Part shown: positions 25,817 to 34,752 of the stretch, in pieces
Layout of the letters: each line of letters begins with the position of its first letter
Position numbering within the stretch: the stretch's first letter is position 1
Origin: Chitinophagales bacterium
Lineage (GTDB): Bacteria; Bacteroidota; Bacteroidia; Chitinophagales; Saprospiraceae
DNA length: 46,033 nucleotides
Assembly (NCBI GenBank): GCA_026928325.1
Contig: JAIXKS010000032.1
Location: 169,986-216,018 of the forward strand
Direction of reading: 5' to 3'
The notes under the pieces: generated by a model
The model's database searches: none
Told to the model about the DNA's origin: nothing
What the model saw: only the letters and a program-made list of their open reading frames with translations
Program-made: the position numbers and the translations under genes

Positions 25817-25977
25817 AGTGCTCTGTCTATAAAAAGATTTAAATAATAATGGAAGGTATTTTTTTAAAGATCAAGGCAAAAAACGCAGCCATAGTGGTAA
25901 CTATGACGAGTATTTTTAACGATGAGATTTGGAAAAAGAACAACATTTCATTAAGTTTTTTTTGTGGACAGAGCACT
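25817..25977 (+). repeat. MITE-like element, copy 4 (first of a tandem doublet)
   Basis: This copy runs from AGTGCTCTGTC to GACAGAGCACT. The left and right arms are imperfect inverted repeats for about 27 bases (AGTGCTCTGTC, then A/T-rich matches). The centre holds the hairpin CATAGT-GGTA-ACTATG. No credible open frame is present. A near-identical copy begins at the next base. Confidence 0.92.
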
Positions 25978-26138
25978 GTGCTCTGTCTATAAAAAGACTT
26001 AAATTATAATGGAAGGTATTTTTTTTAAAGATCAAGGCAAAAAACGCAGCCATAGTGGTAACTATGACGAGTATTTTTAACGATGAGATTTGGAAAAAGA
26101 ACAACATTTCATTAAGTTTTTTTTGTGGACAGAGCACT
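25978..26138 (+). repeat. MITE-like element, copy 5 (second of a tandem doublet)
   Basis: This copy differs from copy 4 at only two substitutions near the left arm and one base in a T run, so the pair arose by recent duplication. The junction reads GAGCAC-T-GTGCTC. It ends 66 bases before the serine hydrolase gene and may contain its upstream promoter region. Confidence 0.92.
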
Positions 26139-26204
26139 ATATTCAATTACGACCAAAGGCGAATTTGACTGAATTCTTTTTTTAACAACCGATATTTGTA
26201 AGTT

Positions 26205-27278
26205 ATGAACCACATCAGCATCTTGATAATTCTATGTTTCGCCTTGATAGGTTGTCATAAAGCAGAAAATACGCATACAACAACCACACCGATAACAAAA
26301 ATGTATTTCCCTTCCAATTCGGATACCACGTGGGAAAGGACAGCACCATCCCAATTAGAATGGAATACCAGTGCTATGGATGCATTAAAATCATATCTCG
26401 AACAAAAGAACACAAAATCCTTTATGATCCTTGTCAATGGACGGATCGTCATGGAAGACTATTTTGACGGCCACACGGCATCGACACCATGGGAATGGAA
26501 TAGTGCTGGAAAAACGTTAATTTCCGCCACCGTAGGTATAGCACAACAAAAAGGCTTGTTGCAAATCAACGATAAAGTATCCGATTATTTAGGAAAAGGT
26601 TGGACTTCCATGTCTATCGAAAAGGAAGATCAAGTAACTATAAGGCATTTATTGACCATGACTTCAGGTATGGACGACACCAAACAATTGATAATCAAGG
26701 CCAATCTCACTTATGTCGCTGATGCTGGAACTCGATGGGCATATAGCAATGTTTTTCAAAGACTTACTAACAGCGTTGCTGAAGCAAGCAATACAAATTT
26801 CGAAACCTTCTTCAACGAAAATCTTAAATATAAAATCGGAATGGATGGCCGATGGAATTTCGGCACCATCTTTACCATTTTTCATAGCACGACAAGAAGC
26901 ATGGCCAGATTTGGTCTCTTGGCGCTCAACGAGGGAAAATGGGACAATGAGCAAATCCTCAATCCAGATTATTTTAGAGCAAGTACCGCTAGCTCTCAAA
27001 CTATCAACCCATCTTATGGCTACTTATGGTGGCTCAATGGCAAGGAAAAATATATGGTTCCCGGCTCACAAACGGTATTTCCAGGTACATTAATACCCAA
27101 TGCACCCGCCGATATGTACGCTGCCATGGGTGCTAATGATCAAAGAATTTATGTTATACCAAGCAAAAAAATGGTCATTGTAAGAATGGGCAATGCAGCT
27201 AACCCAAGCAATTCTAGTTTTGCCCTATCCGGATTTGACAATGAACTGTGGGCAAAAATCAATGCCGTCATACGGTAA
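26205..27278 (+). CDS. Serine hydrolase lipoprotein (class C beta-lactamase fold)
   Basis: The 357-aa protein has a lipobox (LIGC, Cys17) and a beta-lactamase/esterase-family domain (about 45-355). The nucleophile motif SxxK is SAGK in NSAGKTLISATVG, and the second motif YxN is YSN in WAYSNVFQRL. Family members include penicillin-binding-protein-like peptidases and esterases, so an antibiotic-hydrolysing role should not be assumed. It is probably anchored on the periplasmic side or the surface. It is a single-gene unit downstream of a MITE doublet, with a near-consensus box GATATTTG just before the ATG. Confidence 0.88.
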   Translation: MNHISILIILCFALIGCHKAENTHTTTTPITKMYFPSNSDTTWERTAPSQLEWNTSAMDALKSYLEQKNTKSFMILVNGRIVMEDYFDGHTASTPWEWNSAGKTLISATVGIAQQKGLLQINDKVSDYLGKGWTSMSIEKEDQVTIRHLLTMTSGMDDTKQLIIKANLTYVADAGTRWAYSNVFQRLTNSVAEASNTNFETFFNENLKYKIGMDGRWNFGTIFTIFHSTTRSMARFGLLALNEGKWDNEQILNPDYFRASTASSQTINPSYGYLWWLNGKEKYMVPGSQTVFPGTLIPNAPADMYAAMGANDQRIYVIPSKKMVIVRMGNAANPSNSSFALSGFDNELWAKINAVIR

Positions 27279-27397
27279 GAAAACGAAAGGAAAGGATTCA
27301 TTCATTTTTGACTTAGTTATCCGGAATCTTGAGAAAGAATGCAGCATTCTAGGACACTTTAGCTATGAAATGGGTCATGACACGGCATTCAATTTTT

Positions 27398-27439
27398 AAA
27401 AAACCACCCGATTTCAGCATTAAATACGGATGGTTTTTT
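27398..27439. terminator. Bidirectional rho-independent terminator
   Basis: AAAAAACCACCCG pairs with CGGATGGTTTTTT (one mismatch) across a 17-base loop. It has a T run downstream and an A run upstream, 120 bases after the serine hydrolase stop. The rest of the 27279-27579 gap holds no gene. Confidence 0.75.
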
Positions 27440-27579
27440 ATTTTAAACTTGAAGACTGCTTCAAAACCGTTGTTCATATTATTTAAAAATTAATTTTAAT
27501 GTAATATTTCCGTAACAAGATGTATTGACATTTGCAGCATGAGAATTTTCTTATACTAAATTAATTAGCCAATAATTTC

Positions 27580-30252
27580 ATGATCGCAAAAAGTAAAAAA
27601 CACATTACCAACCTTTTAATATTCATTTTTATATCCCATTTCACCTATGGTCAGACCGGAAGCATCATGGGGCGCATTATTGATAGCCAAACAAAAGAGG
27701 AACTCATTGGTGCGTCGGTCGTTTTAGATAATTCATCTTTTAGTACTGTTTCCGATATAGATGGATTTTTCATCATTTCAAATGTTCATGCAGGTACGTA
27801 TGTTTTAAATAGTTCGTACATCTCTTATGAACCAGTAACAATTCAAAATATAACCATTCTTAAAGAAGACACCATTTATTTGAACATTGAACTCAATACC
27901 ACCACAATTCATCTTGAAGATGTAACTATTGCAGCCAAAAAAAATAGAGAACTCGAAAATATTTTATTAATAGACCAAAAGAAAACATTGATGGTGACCA
28001 AAAGTATTGGTTCTACCGAATTGTCAAGAAAAGGAATTGGCGATGCAGAATCAGCAGTAGCCTCCATAGCCGGGATTTCCAAACAAGAAGGGATTAAAAA
28101 TGTGTTTGTAAGAGGATTAGGAGATCGATATAACGCTACTTTCTTAAATGGGCTACCTATCCCATCTGAAGATCCTGAATACAAAAACATCTCCTTATCA
28201 TTCTTTGAAACGGACATAATAAAAAACATTGATGTAGAAAAAGTGTTTTCGGCTACTTATTTGAATGATATAGGTGGTGCTGTTGTTAACATCAATTCCA
28301 AGGAATTGACCTCGGATAAGGCTTTTGGTATTAGTATTTCTTCGGGCATACATTCGAGAATTTCAGGTAATTCATTTTTACAACCCGATGGCATGAATTA
28401 TTTAGGATTTGCAAACAATAAAAAACCTACTTATGGCCAATTCGACTTTAGCAATAGTCTTGATCCACAACGCTTAACATTGCCTTTAAATGAGCATTTT
28501 AGAATATTTGGTGGAAAAGATATTGATATAAAAAATAACCCACTTTCGTTTTATGTTGTTGCTTCCCATGCTTCGGAGTACTCCATCACAGATGAATTGA
28601 TTAGAAATATAACAACAGATGGCACCATTTATCAAGATCAAGAAGGTAAAAAATATTCAGGAAAAAAAAGTCAATTGGCTTTAGCTAACTTAAATTACAA
28701 CCTTAACCAATCTCTTTATATAGCTTATAATTTTCTAATCATTCATGCTACACAATATTATACCGGCGAATATTACGGAAAACATGCTGAAAAATTTCAA
28801 GATGGAATCCAAGATCAAGGATTTTTAAGAAGACAACAAATCAATGACAATCTTTTATTGACACATCAATTATTATCTAAATGGAAAATTGCAAGAAACT
28901 GGAACCTTAGAGCCGATTTTTCAGTCAATCAAATCATGGGCAACGAACCAGATAGAAGAGAAAATTACCTTACTCAACGAGCTGATGGTACATTTGGATT
29001 AACCGGAAGCAACCGACAAAAACGCTTTTTCTCCCAACTTAGTGAAAACAATTATAATGCGAATGTTACCGCAGATTATTTATTGGGTAGGTCGAACTAT
29101 GAGACACCATCAAAAATTTCCATTGGTTTAAAAACATATATGTCCAATCTTTTTTTCAAAGCTGAAGAATTTAATTTCTCTGCCGTATCAGGGACTTTAT
29201 CATCCAAAGAACTCCAACTGGATCATCTTTATAATGAAGCAAATTTTCATCTCAATAAATTCTCAATTAGCCAAGGATACCCGAGCAGTTATTCTGTTTC
29301 AAAGAACAATCATTCTGCTTTTATTTTAGGATCCTTTCAAATCACAAGTTCCTTGAGTAGTATGGTTGCTGGTCAATTAGATTGGATAAATATGAATGTC
29401 GTATATGACGTTCCTGGACAAAAGGGTAAAAACAATATGAATACGCCCTTTTTCCTTCCTAATATTCACTTAAAATACGAAATTAATGACAACCAAAACT
29501 TGAGGTTTGGTGCAAGCAAAACTTATACTCTACCTCAATCAAAAGAGATTTCTCCATTTCAATATGTAAATATTGGCTATACCAGTGAAGGAAATCCAAA
29601 TCTCCTGCATTCTGAAAATTACAATTATGATATAAAATGGGATAACCATTTAAGCCATTCCGAAATTCTAAGTTTATCCTTATTTTACAAAAAAATAAAA
29701 AATCCAATTGGACGCGTAGATAAAGGCAATTCAGCTGGCCTTTTAACCTATGACAACATTAGTAAAGAGGCCAATATACTAGGTTTTGAAACAGAATTAA
29801 GAAAAAATATTTTCCATAATCCAAATTTGACATTAGGAATGAACTTTTCTTATATTTGGACCAATGCCAAGCTGAATATTGGCAATACACCAATTAGAAA
29901 CTCCGGATTAGAAGGCGCTTCTCCCATCATTGTTAATTGCGATCTGACTTATCGCTTAAAAAGTGATAATCACGATTTGACAACAGCCATTATTTATAAC
30001 TATTTTAGCGATAGAATCTTTACCATCGGAACCATTGATTATGCAGATATTATCGAAAAAGGTGCTCATGTCGTTGATTTTGTAATTCGTGGAAACATAA
30101 GCCAACGCATAAAATGGAACATGAAAGCAGGAAATATCTTAGATACAAAATTCTTACTTTCGAGAAAAGTACAAAATACAAATGAAGTGCTCACGCTCCA
30201 TCAATATAGAAAAGGAACTCACCTAAGTTTTGGAGTTAGTTTTGAATTGTAA
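27580..30252 (+). CDS. TonB-dependent outer-membrane receptor
   Basis: The 890-aa protein begins with a signal peptide (residues 1-24, ending SHFTYGQ). A CarboxypepD_reg-like beta-sandwich (about 26-115, GSIMGRIIDSQTKEELIGASV) is followed by the plug (about 130-250; IAGISKQEGIKNVFVRGLGDRYN) and a beta barrel to a C-terminal strand ending LSFGVSFEL. Such receptors import large or scarce nutrients using TonB energy. No SusD partner follows. Instead there is a beta-helix lipoprotein, so it belongs to the non-SusD class. The substrate is unknown. The two-component system downstream may regulate it. Confidence 0.9.
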   Translation: MIAKSKKHITNLLIFIFISHFTYGQTGSIMGRIIDSQTKEELIGASVVLDNSSFSTVSDIDGFFIISNVHAGTYVLNSSYISYEPVTIQNITILKEDTIYLNIELNTTTIHLEDVTIAAKKNRELENILLIDQKKTLMVTKSIGSTELSRKGIGDAESAVASIAGISKQEGIKNVFVRGLGDRYNATFLNGLPIPSEDPEYKNISLSFFETDIIKNIDVEKVFSATYLNDIGGAVVNINSKELTSDKAFGISISSGIHSRISGNSFLQPDGMNYLGFANNKKPTYGQFDFSNSLDPQRLTLPLNEHFRIFGGKDIDIKNNPLSFYVVASHASEYSITDELIRNITTDGTIYQDQEGKKYSGKKSQLALANLNYNLNQSLYIAYNFLIIHATQYYTGEYYGKHAEKFQDGIQDQGFLRRQQINDNLLLTHQLLSKWKIARNWNLRADFSVNQIMGNEPDRRENYLTQRADGTFGLTGSNRQKRFFSQLSENNYNANVTADYLLGRSNYETPSKISIGLKTYMSNLFFKAEEFNFSAVSGTLSSKELQLDHLYNEANFHLNKFSISQGYPSSYSVSKNNHSAFILGSFQITSSLSSMVAGQLDWINMNVVYDVPGQKGKNNMNTPFFLPNIHLKYEINDNQNLRFGASKTYTLPQSKEISPFQYVNIGYTSEGNPNLLHSENYNYDIKWDNHLSHSEILSLSLFYKKIKNPIGRVDKGNSAGLLTYDNISKEANILGFETELRKNIFHNPNLTLGMNFSYIWTNAKLNIGNTPIRNSGLEGASPIIVNCDLTYRLKSDNHDLTTAIIYNYFSDRIFTIGTIDYADIIEKGAHVVDFVIRGNISQRIKWNMKAGNILDTKFLLSRKVQNTNEVLTLHQYRKGTHLSFGVSFEL

Positions 30253-30372
30253 TTTGTAACAAAATCTCCACAAAAACTCAATCATAAAGTAATATCATCT
30301 ATAGAAATTTGCAGAAGTAAAATAACTTATAAACACATTATTTATTTAAAATCTTTTAAAAAAAAATTAGAA

Positions 30373-31551
30373 ATGATTCATTTAAAAACACTCAATTACA
30401 ACAAAATTACAGGTCTATTAATCTTTTCACTTTTGATAATTGCATCTTGTAAAATAGACGATATTGAAGAACAGAATACGACAAATAGCGAATTATCAGG
30501 AAGTATCTCTTCAGCAAAAATACTTGATGCTTCTATAACTTACAACCTAACTGGACCATTAATTATTGAAGATGGAGCAAGCCTAACCATTCCTGCAGGT
30601 ACAACAATAAAAGCAAAAAAGGGATTTAACAGCTACATTCTCGTACTTCAAGGAGGTAAGATTCATGTAAATGGCTCGGCAGACAAGCCCGTGCGAATGA
30701 CCGCTGATATAGAGCATGCCGAGGCAGGACATTGGGGCGGATTGATTATCAACGGGAAAGCACCATTATCAGGAGGAACCATCGGAAGTACTGAAATAAG
30801 TTCGGCTCATCAGTATGGAGGCACTAATCCTAATGATAACTCAGGAAGTATCACTTATTTAATCATAGAATACTCCGGGGCGCGTTCAAGTGCGGATGTA
30901 GAACACAATGGACTAACACTCAATGGTGTAGGAAATGGAACCGTCATAGAAAACATATTTATTCCAAATGGATCGGACGATGGCGTAGAATTTTTTGGCG
31001 GAACGGTGAATGTCAAAAACTTATTGGTGGTCAATTCTGATGACGATATGTTTGACTTCACGCAAGGATATAGCGGAACTTTAGAAAATGCTTACGGTAT
31101 CTGGGAAAATGGTTATTCAAGTACAGAATCGGATCCAAGAGGAATTGAGGCAGACGGGAACCTAGATGGTAACTTCCCTACCCATACAGGGCAATCTAAT
31201 TTCCAAGTAAAAAACATTACTTTTGATTTAAGATTACTGAAGTCCGCAGATAATGACGTTTCTAATGTTACTGATAAAATGCAGGATGTCATTAAAATAC
31301 GAAGAGGAGCAAAAGTAACAATTTCTAACGCTTTGGTTAAGGGTAGCGGAACAGCTATTGACTTAATAGATTTTAGTGACGGAAAAGGAACAGGAGATAA
31401 CTCATCGGTTATAAGTTTAACCAATACATTGACAAACAACATCTTGGGAAAGGAAATCAACCCAACTACTGGATTTCCAAACGCTCAAATAAAAAGTGGA
31501 AATACAGGATGCCCAACAAGTATCTTTGCTTGGACTAAATATAACTTTTAG
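30373..31551 (+). CDS. Lipoprotein with right-handed beta-helix repeats
   Basis: The 392-aa protein carries a lipobox (IASC, Cys26) and a repetitive Gly/Asn/Asp-rich body. Motifs such as IPAGTTIKAK, HWGGLIINGKAPL, SDDGVEFFGGTVNVKNLLV and DDDMFDF recur at beta-helix rungs. Proteins of this kind are common in Bacteroidota, often directly after a TonB receptor, but I know of no firm function. It lies 120 bases after the receptor stop and ends at a strong terminator, so the two probably act together at the outer-membrane surface. Confidence 0.75.
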   Translation: MIHLKTLNYNKITGLLIFSLLIIASCKIDDIEEQNTTNSELSGSISSAKILDASITYNLTGPLIIEDGASLTIPAGTTIKAKKGFNSYILVLQGGKIHVNGSADKPVRMTADIEHAEAGHWGGLIINGKAPLSGGTIGSTEISSAHQYGGTNPNDNSGSITYLIIEYSGARSSADVEHNGLTLNGVGNGTVIENIFIPNGSDDGVEFFGGTVNVKNLLVVNSDDDMFDFTQGYSGTLENAYGIWENGYSSTESDPRGIEADGNLDGNFPTHTGQSNFQVKNITFDLRLLKSADNDVSNVTDKMQDVIKIRRGAKVTISNALVKGSGTAIDLIDFSDGKGTGDNSSVISLTNTLTNNILGKEINPTTGFPNAQIKSGNTGCPTSIFAWTKYNF

Positions 31552-31588
31552 ATTGACACCATAATTTTTAAATACTTTAAATAGAATT

Positions 31589-31622
31589 AAAGAACGTGTA
31601 AAAAGTTATGCGTTCTTTTTTT
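31589..31622 (+). terminator. Rho-independent terminator after the beta-helix lipoprotein
   Basis: AAAGAACG and CGTTCTTT form an 8-bp stem with a 14-base loop, followed by a run of T. Confidence 0.8.
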
Positions 31623-31668
31623 CAATAAAGTAACAACTTAGATTTATTATTAGGAATCATATAATTTC

Positions 31669-31676
31669 TATCTTTG
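31669..31676 (+). promoter_or_regulatory. -7 box (TATCTTTG) of the two-component system
   Basis: TATCTTTG matches TAnnTTTG and lies 17 bases before the response regulator ATG, so the kinase pair has its own promoter separate from the receptor genes. Confidence 0.5.
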
Positions 31677-31693
31677 CAAATGCAAATAATACA

Positions 31694-32386
31694 ATGAAAC
31701 AAGAAAATATTTTATTGGTCGATGACGACAAGAATATTGCTGAAATCTTAGAATTTAATCTTAAAAATGAGGGATTTGACGTTACCACTGCGTTTTCTGC
31801 TGAGGAGGCTCAAAATCTTGACATCACTCAATTTCATCTCATTTTATTGGATGTCATGATGGGCGGAATTTCTGGCTATAAATGGGCCGAACAATTGCGA
31901 AAGGAAAACATACCTGTTCCCATAATTTTCTTAACAGCCAAAGACTCTGAAAATGACATGTTAACCGGTTTTTCTGTCGGTGGAGATGACTACATTGCTA
32001 AGCCATTCTCTGTCAAAGAGGTCATTGCCAGAGTAAAGGCAGTTATAAAAAGAAGCCATATTTCTCAAAAATCAACACAAAACTCAAATTTCATAAAAAT
32101 AGGAAAACTAACTATTGACCTAGATCTCAAACAGTTGACTCTTGATAATGTAATTATTACTTTGACTAAAACCGAATTTGAATTACTCGTCCTTTTAGCT
32201 CAAAAACCCGATTCAATATTATCTCGGCAAAGAATCATACAAGAAGTCTGGAAAGAAACACCTTACATTACCGAAAGAACGATTGATGTACACATCACGA
32301 GATTACGAAAAAAATTAGGAAAATATGGCGACGCACTTACTAATCGTTCGGGATACGGATACCGTCTTAATGTTGATGTCTTATGA
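31694..32386 (+). CDS. OmpR/PhoB-family response regulator
   Basis: The 230-aa protein has a receiver domain (1-120) with the acidic pocket around residues 10-12 (LVDDDK), phosphoacceptor Asp53 (ILLDVMM) and Lys103 (IAKPFS). A C-terminal winged helix (about 130-228) has the recognition region TERTIDVHITRLRKKLG and the final GYGYRL. It binds DNA once phosphorylated by its partner kinase, whose start codon overlaps the stop by four bases. The lipoprotein/TonB genes upstream or the secreted pair downstream are likely targets. Confidence 0.92.
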   Translation: MKQENILLVDDDKNIAEILEFNLKNEGFDVTTAFSAEEAQNLDITQFHLILLDVMMGGISGYKWAEQLRKENIPVPIIFLTAKDSENDMLTGFSVGGDDYIAKPFSVKEVIARVKAVIKRSHISQKSTQNSNFIKIGKLTIDLDLKQLTLDNVIITLTKTEFELLVLLAQKPDSILSRQRIIQEVWKETPYITERTIDVHITRLRKKLGKYGDALTNRSGYGYRLNVDVL

Positions 32387-34086
32387 AATTAAGCTTGAGA
32401 CATAGACTTTTTTTCTATTATGCGGTTATTTTTTCATTATTCACTCTTGGTATTGCCTTATTTGAACGTTCTAGAGAAAAAGTTATCAAAACAGAAGGGC
32501 TTGTAGATAAATTAGAAATTTATGCGGACCTCATCCAAGAAGGCTTATCCAAAGATTCCGTAAATTATGTTGATGATTTAAAGAAAATAAAGACAATACT
32601 TCCACCCAATATACGAATTACCATCATTAGCTTACAAGGAAATGTCCAGTATGATAATACAGTAGATGATTACATTTCTATGGAGGGACACGCCAATCGG
32701 ATTGAAATCATTGCTGCTACTCAATACGGTATAGGTTCAGACATTCGCCAATCATCTTCCAATCACCATCCCTATTTATATTTTGCAAAAAAATATGATA
32801 GACATTACTTAAGACTTGCCTTACCTTATGACATTCCTTTAAAACGATTTCTGAAAGCTGACAACTTATTTCTATATTTTTTAATCCTCCTTTTCCTTAT
32901 AACGCTTATTATAATCCATCAAATCACACAGCAATTTGGAAATTCTATCAGTAGATTAAGAGATTTCGCCTTGCATTCTAATAACAGTTTAATATCATTT
33001 AATGAAGATGAATTAGGAGAAATAAGCAAGAAAATAGCCGAGAATTATCATCAATTAGAAGAAAACAAAAAACAACTTTCATTAGAAAAACAAAAATTAC
33101 TTCATCATATTCAAATCTCAGAAGAAGGTATTTGTTTCATTTCCACCGACAGACAAATCGAATTTTATAACAACTTATATATTCGGTATTTGAATCAATT
33201 GGTTGACGACTCCAATAGTAATCCAGATTCTATTTTAACGGATAGTGCATTTTCTTCTCTACACCAATTCCTTCAGCACTCCTCTGATAATTATTTTGAA
33301 ACCCAAATCAAAAAACAAGGAAAAATATTCTCACTGCGAACGAATATCTTTGACGATAACAGTTTTGAAGTCATCCTCACAGATATCACTCTAAAAGAAA
33401 AGACCAAAAAGCTCAAACAGGAATTAACAGGAAATATAGCGCACGAATTAAGAACACCGATAACGGGTATTAGAGCTTACTTAGAAACCGTTTTGGATCA
33501 TGATCTTCCTGAAAGCAAAAAACACCACTTTATTAGACAGGCATATTACCAAACTTTAACTTTGTCTGAGATGATAAAGGATATGAGCATCTTAGCCAAA
33601 ATGGAAGAAGCTCCGCATGCATTCAACATAGAAAAACTAAATCTGTCAGCAATATTGGAGGATTTAAAAGCCGAGCAGGCCGACATCCTTACACAAAAGC
33701 AAATCCAATTGGATTGGCAATTACCCGATAAATTCTCTCTTCAGGGAAATTTTAATTTAGTAACCTCCATTTTCAGAAATTTACTTGAAAATAGTATTCG
33801 CTATGCCGGTAATCAAATCAGAATCAACATTTCTGTCATCAATGAAGACAAAGACTTCTATTATTTTTCATTTTACGATACCGGTATTGGTGTAACTAAT
33901 GAATCACACCTTCATCGCCTATTTGAACGATTTTATCGGGTTCAAGAAGGAAGATCCCGAGAAACCGGAGGTAGCGGGCTAGGCCTAGCTATCGTAAAAA
34001 ATGCAATTCATCTTCATAAAGGCGATATTTCTGTCAAAAACAGAAAAGAAGGTGGATTGGAATTTATATTTAGCCTAAAAAAATAG
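32383..34086 (+). CDS. Membrane sensor histidine kinase (PhoR-like)
   Basis: The 567-aa protein has two transmembrane helices (about 8-26 and 160-180) flanking a 130-residue periplasmic sensor. These are followed by a HAMP-like linker, a PAS-like segment (about 240-335), a HisKA domain with phosphorylated His354 (NIAHELRTPITG), and an ATPase domain. The ATPase domain shows the N box NLLENSIRYA, the G1 box DTGIGV and the G2 box GGSGLGLAIVKN. It phosphorylates the regulator encoded just upstream. The sensed signal is unknown, and the extracytoplasmic domain has no clear family signature. Confidence 0.92.
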   Translation: MKLSLRHRLFFYYAVIFSLFTLGIALFERSREKVIKTEGLVDKLEIYADLIQEGLSKDSVNYVDDLKKIKTILPPNIRITIISLQGNVQYDNTVDDYISMEGHANRIEIIAATQYGIGSDIRQSSSNHHPYLYFAKKYDRHYLRLALPYDIPLKRFLKADNLFLYFLILLFLITLIIIHQITQQFGNSISRLRDFALHSNNSLISFNEDELGEISKKIAENYHQLEENKKQLSLEKQKLLHHIQISEEGICFISTDRQIEFYNNLYIRYLNQLVDDSNSNPDSILTDSAFSSLHQFLQHSSDNYFETQIKKQGKIFSLRTNIFDDNSFEVILTDITLKEKTKKLKQELTGNIAHELRTPITGIRAYLETVLDHDLPESKKHHFIRQAYYQTLTLSEMIKDMSILAKMEEAPHAFNIEKLNLSAILEDLKAEQADILTQKQIQLDWQLPDKFSLQGNFNLVTSIFRNLLENSIRYAGNQIRINISVINEDKDFYYFSFYDTGIGVTNESHLHRLFERFYRVQEGRSRETGGSGLGLAIVKNAIHLHKGDISVKNRKEGGLEFIFSLKK

Positions 34087-34242
34087 GAAGATGACCTTAT
34101 CTTACCGTTAAACGTATCCTATTTTTGTCGTGTGCATTTACAAATCGTCATATCTTTTTAAAAAAAGAGCCATCATTTTAAGTTAATAATAATCAAAATA
34201 CTACCTTTATTCTTCATATTATTATTACTTAATAACAACAAC

Positions 34243-34752
34243 ATGATAACAAGAATAAATTTCCAAAGTATCAAAGTAATGGCAGCTGGTTTCATATTCG
34301 TCTTTGGTGCGGGCATTGTATCCGCACAAACTACCGTAAAGGTCACTTTACTAGATAATTCGGAACAAAATTATGCTGTTGTCCCGGATGGTAAACTTTG
34401 GTTTGACCAAGGGCAATTTGTGATTAATAAGGATCATGACGCAGCACCTATCACAATTCCAATTTCTACGATTAGAAAAATCACCTTTGGAGGCGATGGC
34501 GATACCTCATCTGTCCATGAATTGGCCAACGACAAAACGGATATTCATATTTTTCCTAATCCTGCCAATGATTACTTTGAGTTAAAAACCGCAGTATCTG
34601 AAAAGTTGCTCGTACGCATTTACAATACGAATGGTGTACTTGTAGCCAGCAACACCTTTGCAAACGGTGATCGAGTAGATATTTCCCAATTATCGCTAGG
34701 GATTTACGTAGTCGTTATTAATAACCAATCCTTTAAACTAATCAAGCAATGA
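34243..34752 (+). CDS. Small secreted protein with T9SS sorting domain
   Basis: The 169-aa protein has a signal peptide (about residues 1-29, ending VSAQ), a short beta-rich middle (TTVKVTLLDNSEQNYAVVPDG) and a type A T9SS sorting domain (from IFPNPANDYFEL to the end, LIKQ). About 65 residues remain as the mature cargo. The stop overlaps the start of the next gene (ATGA). The same N-terminal style (a leader peptide, then a beta-rich region ending in ITFG or ITFT) is shared with the next gene, which suggests a coupled surface pair. Confidence 0.8.
   Translation: MITRINFQSIKVMAAGFIFVFGAGIVSAQTTVKVTLLDNSEQNYAVVPDGKLWFDQGQFVINKDHDAAPITIPISTIRKITFGGDGDTSSVHELANDKTDIHIFPNPANDYFELKTAVSEKLLVRIYNTNGVLVASNTFANGDRVDISQLSLGIYVVVINNQSFKLIKQ

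Noticed and set aside
25916-26146. 76-aa open frame inside the MITE doublet
   Set aside because: The frame simply reads through two copies of the repeat (the same peptide appears twice). It has no protein-like signature and starts in the element.
26205-27278. Antibiotic-resistance beta-lactamase
   Set aside because: SAGK and YSN motifs place it in the broad class C serine hydrolase fold, but nothing in the sequence distinguishes a true lactamase from the many peptidases and esterases of this fold.
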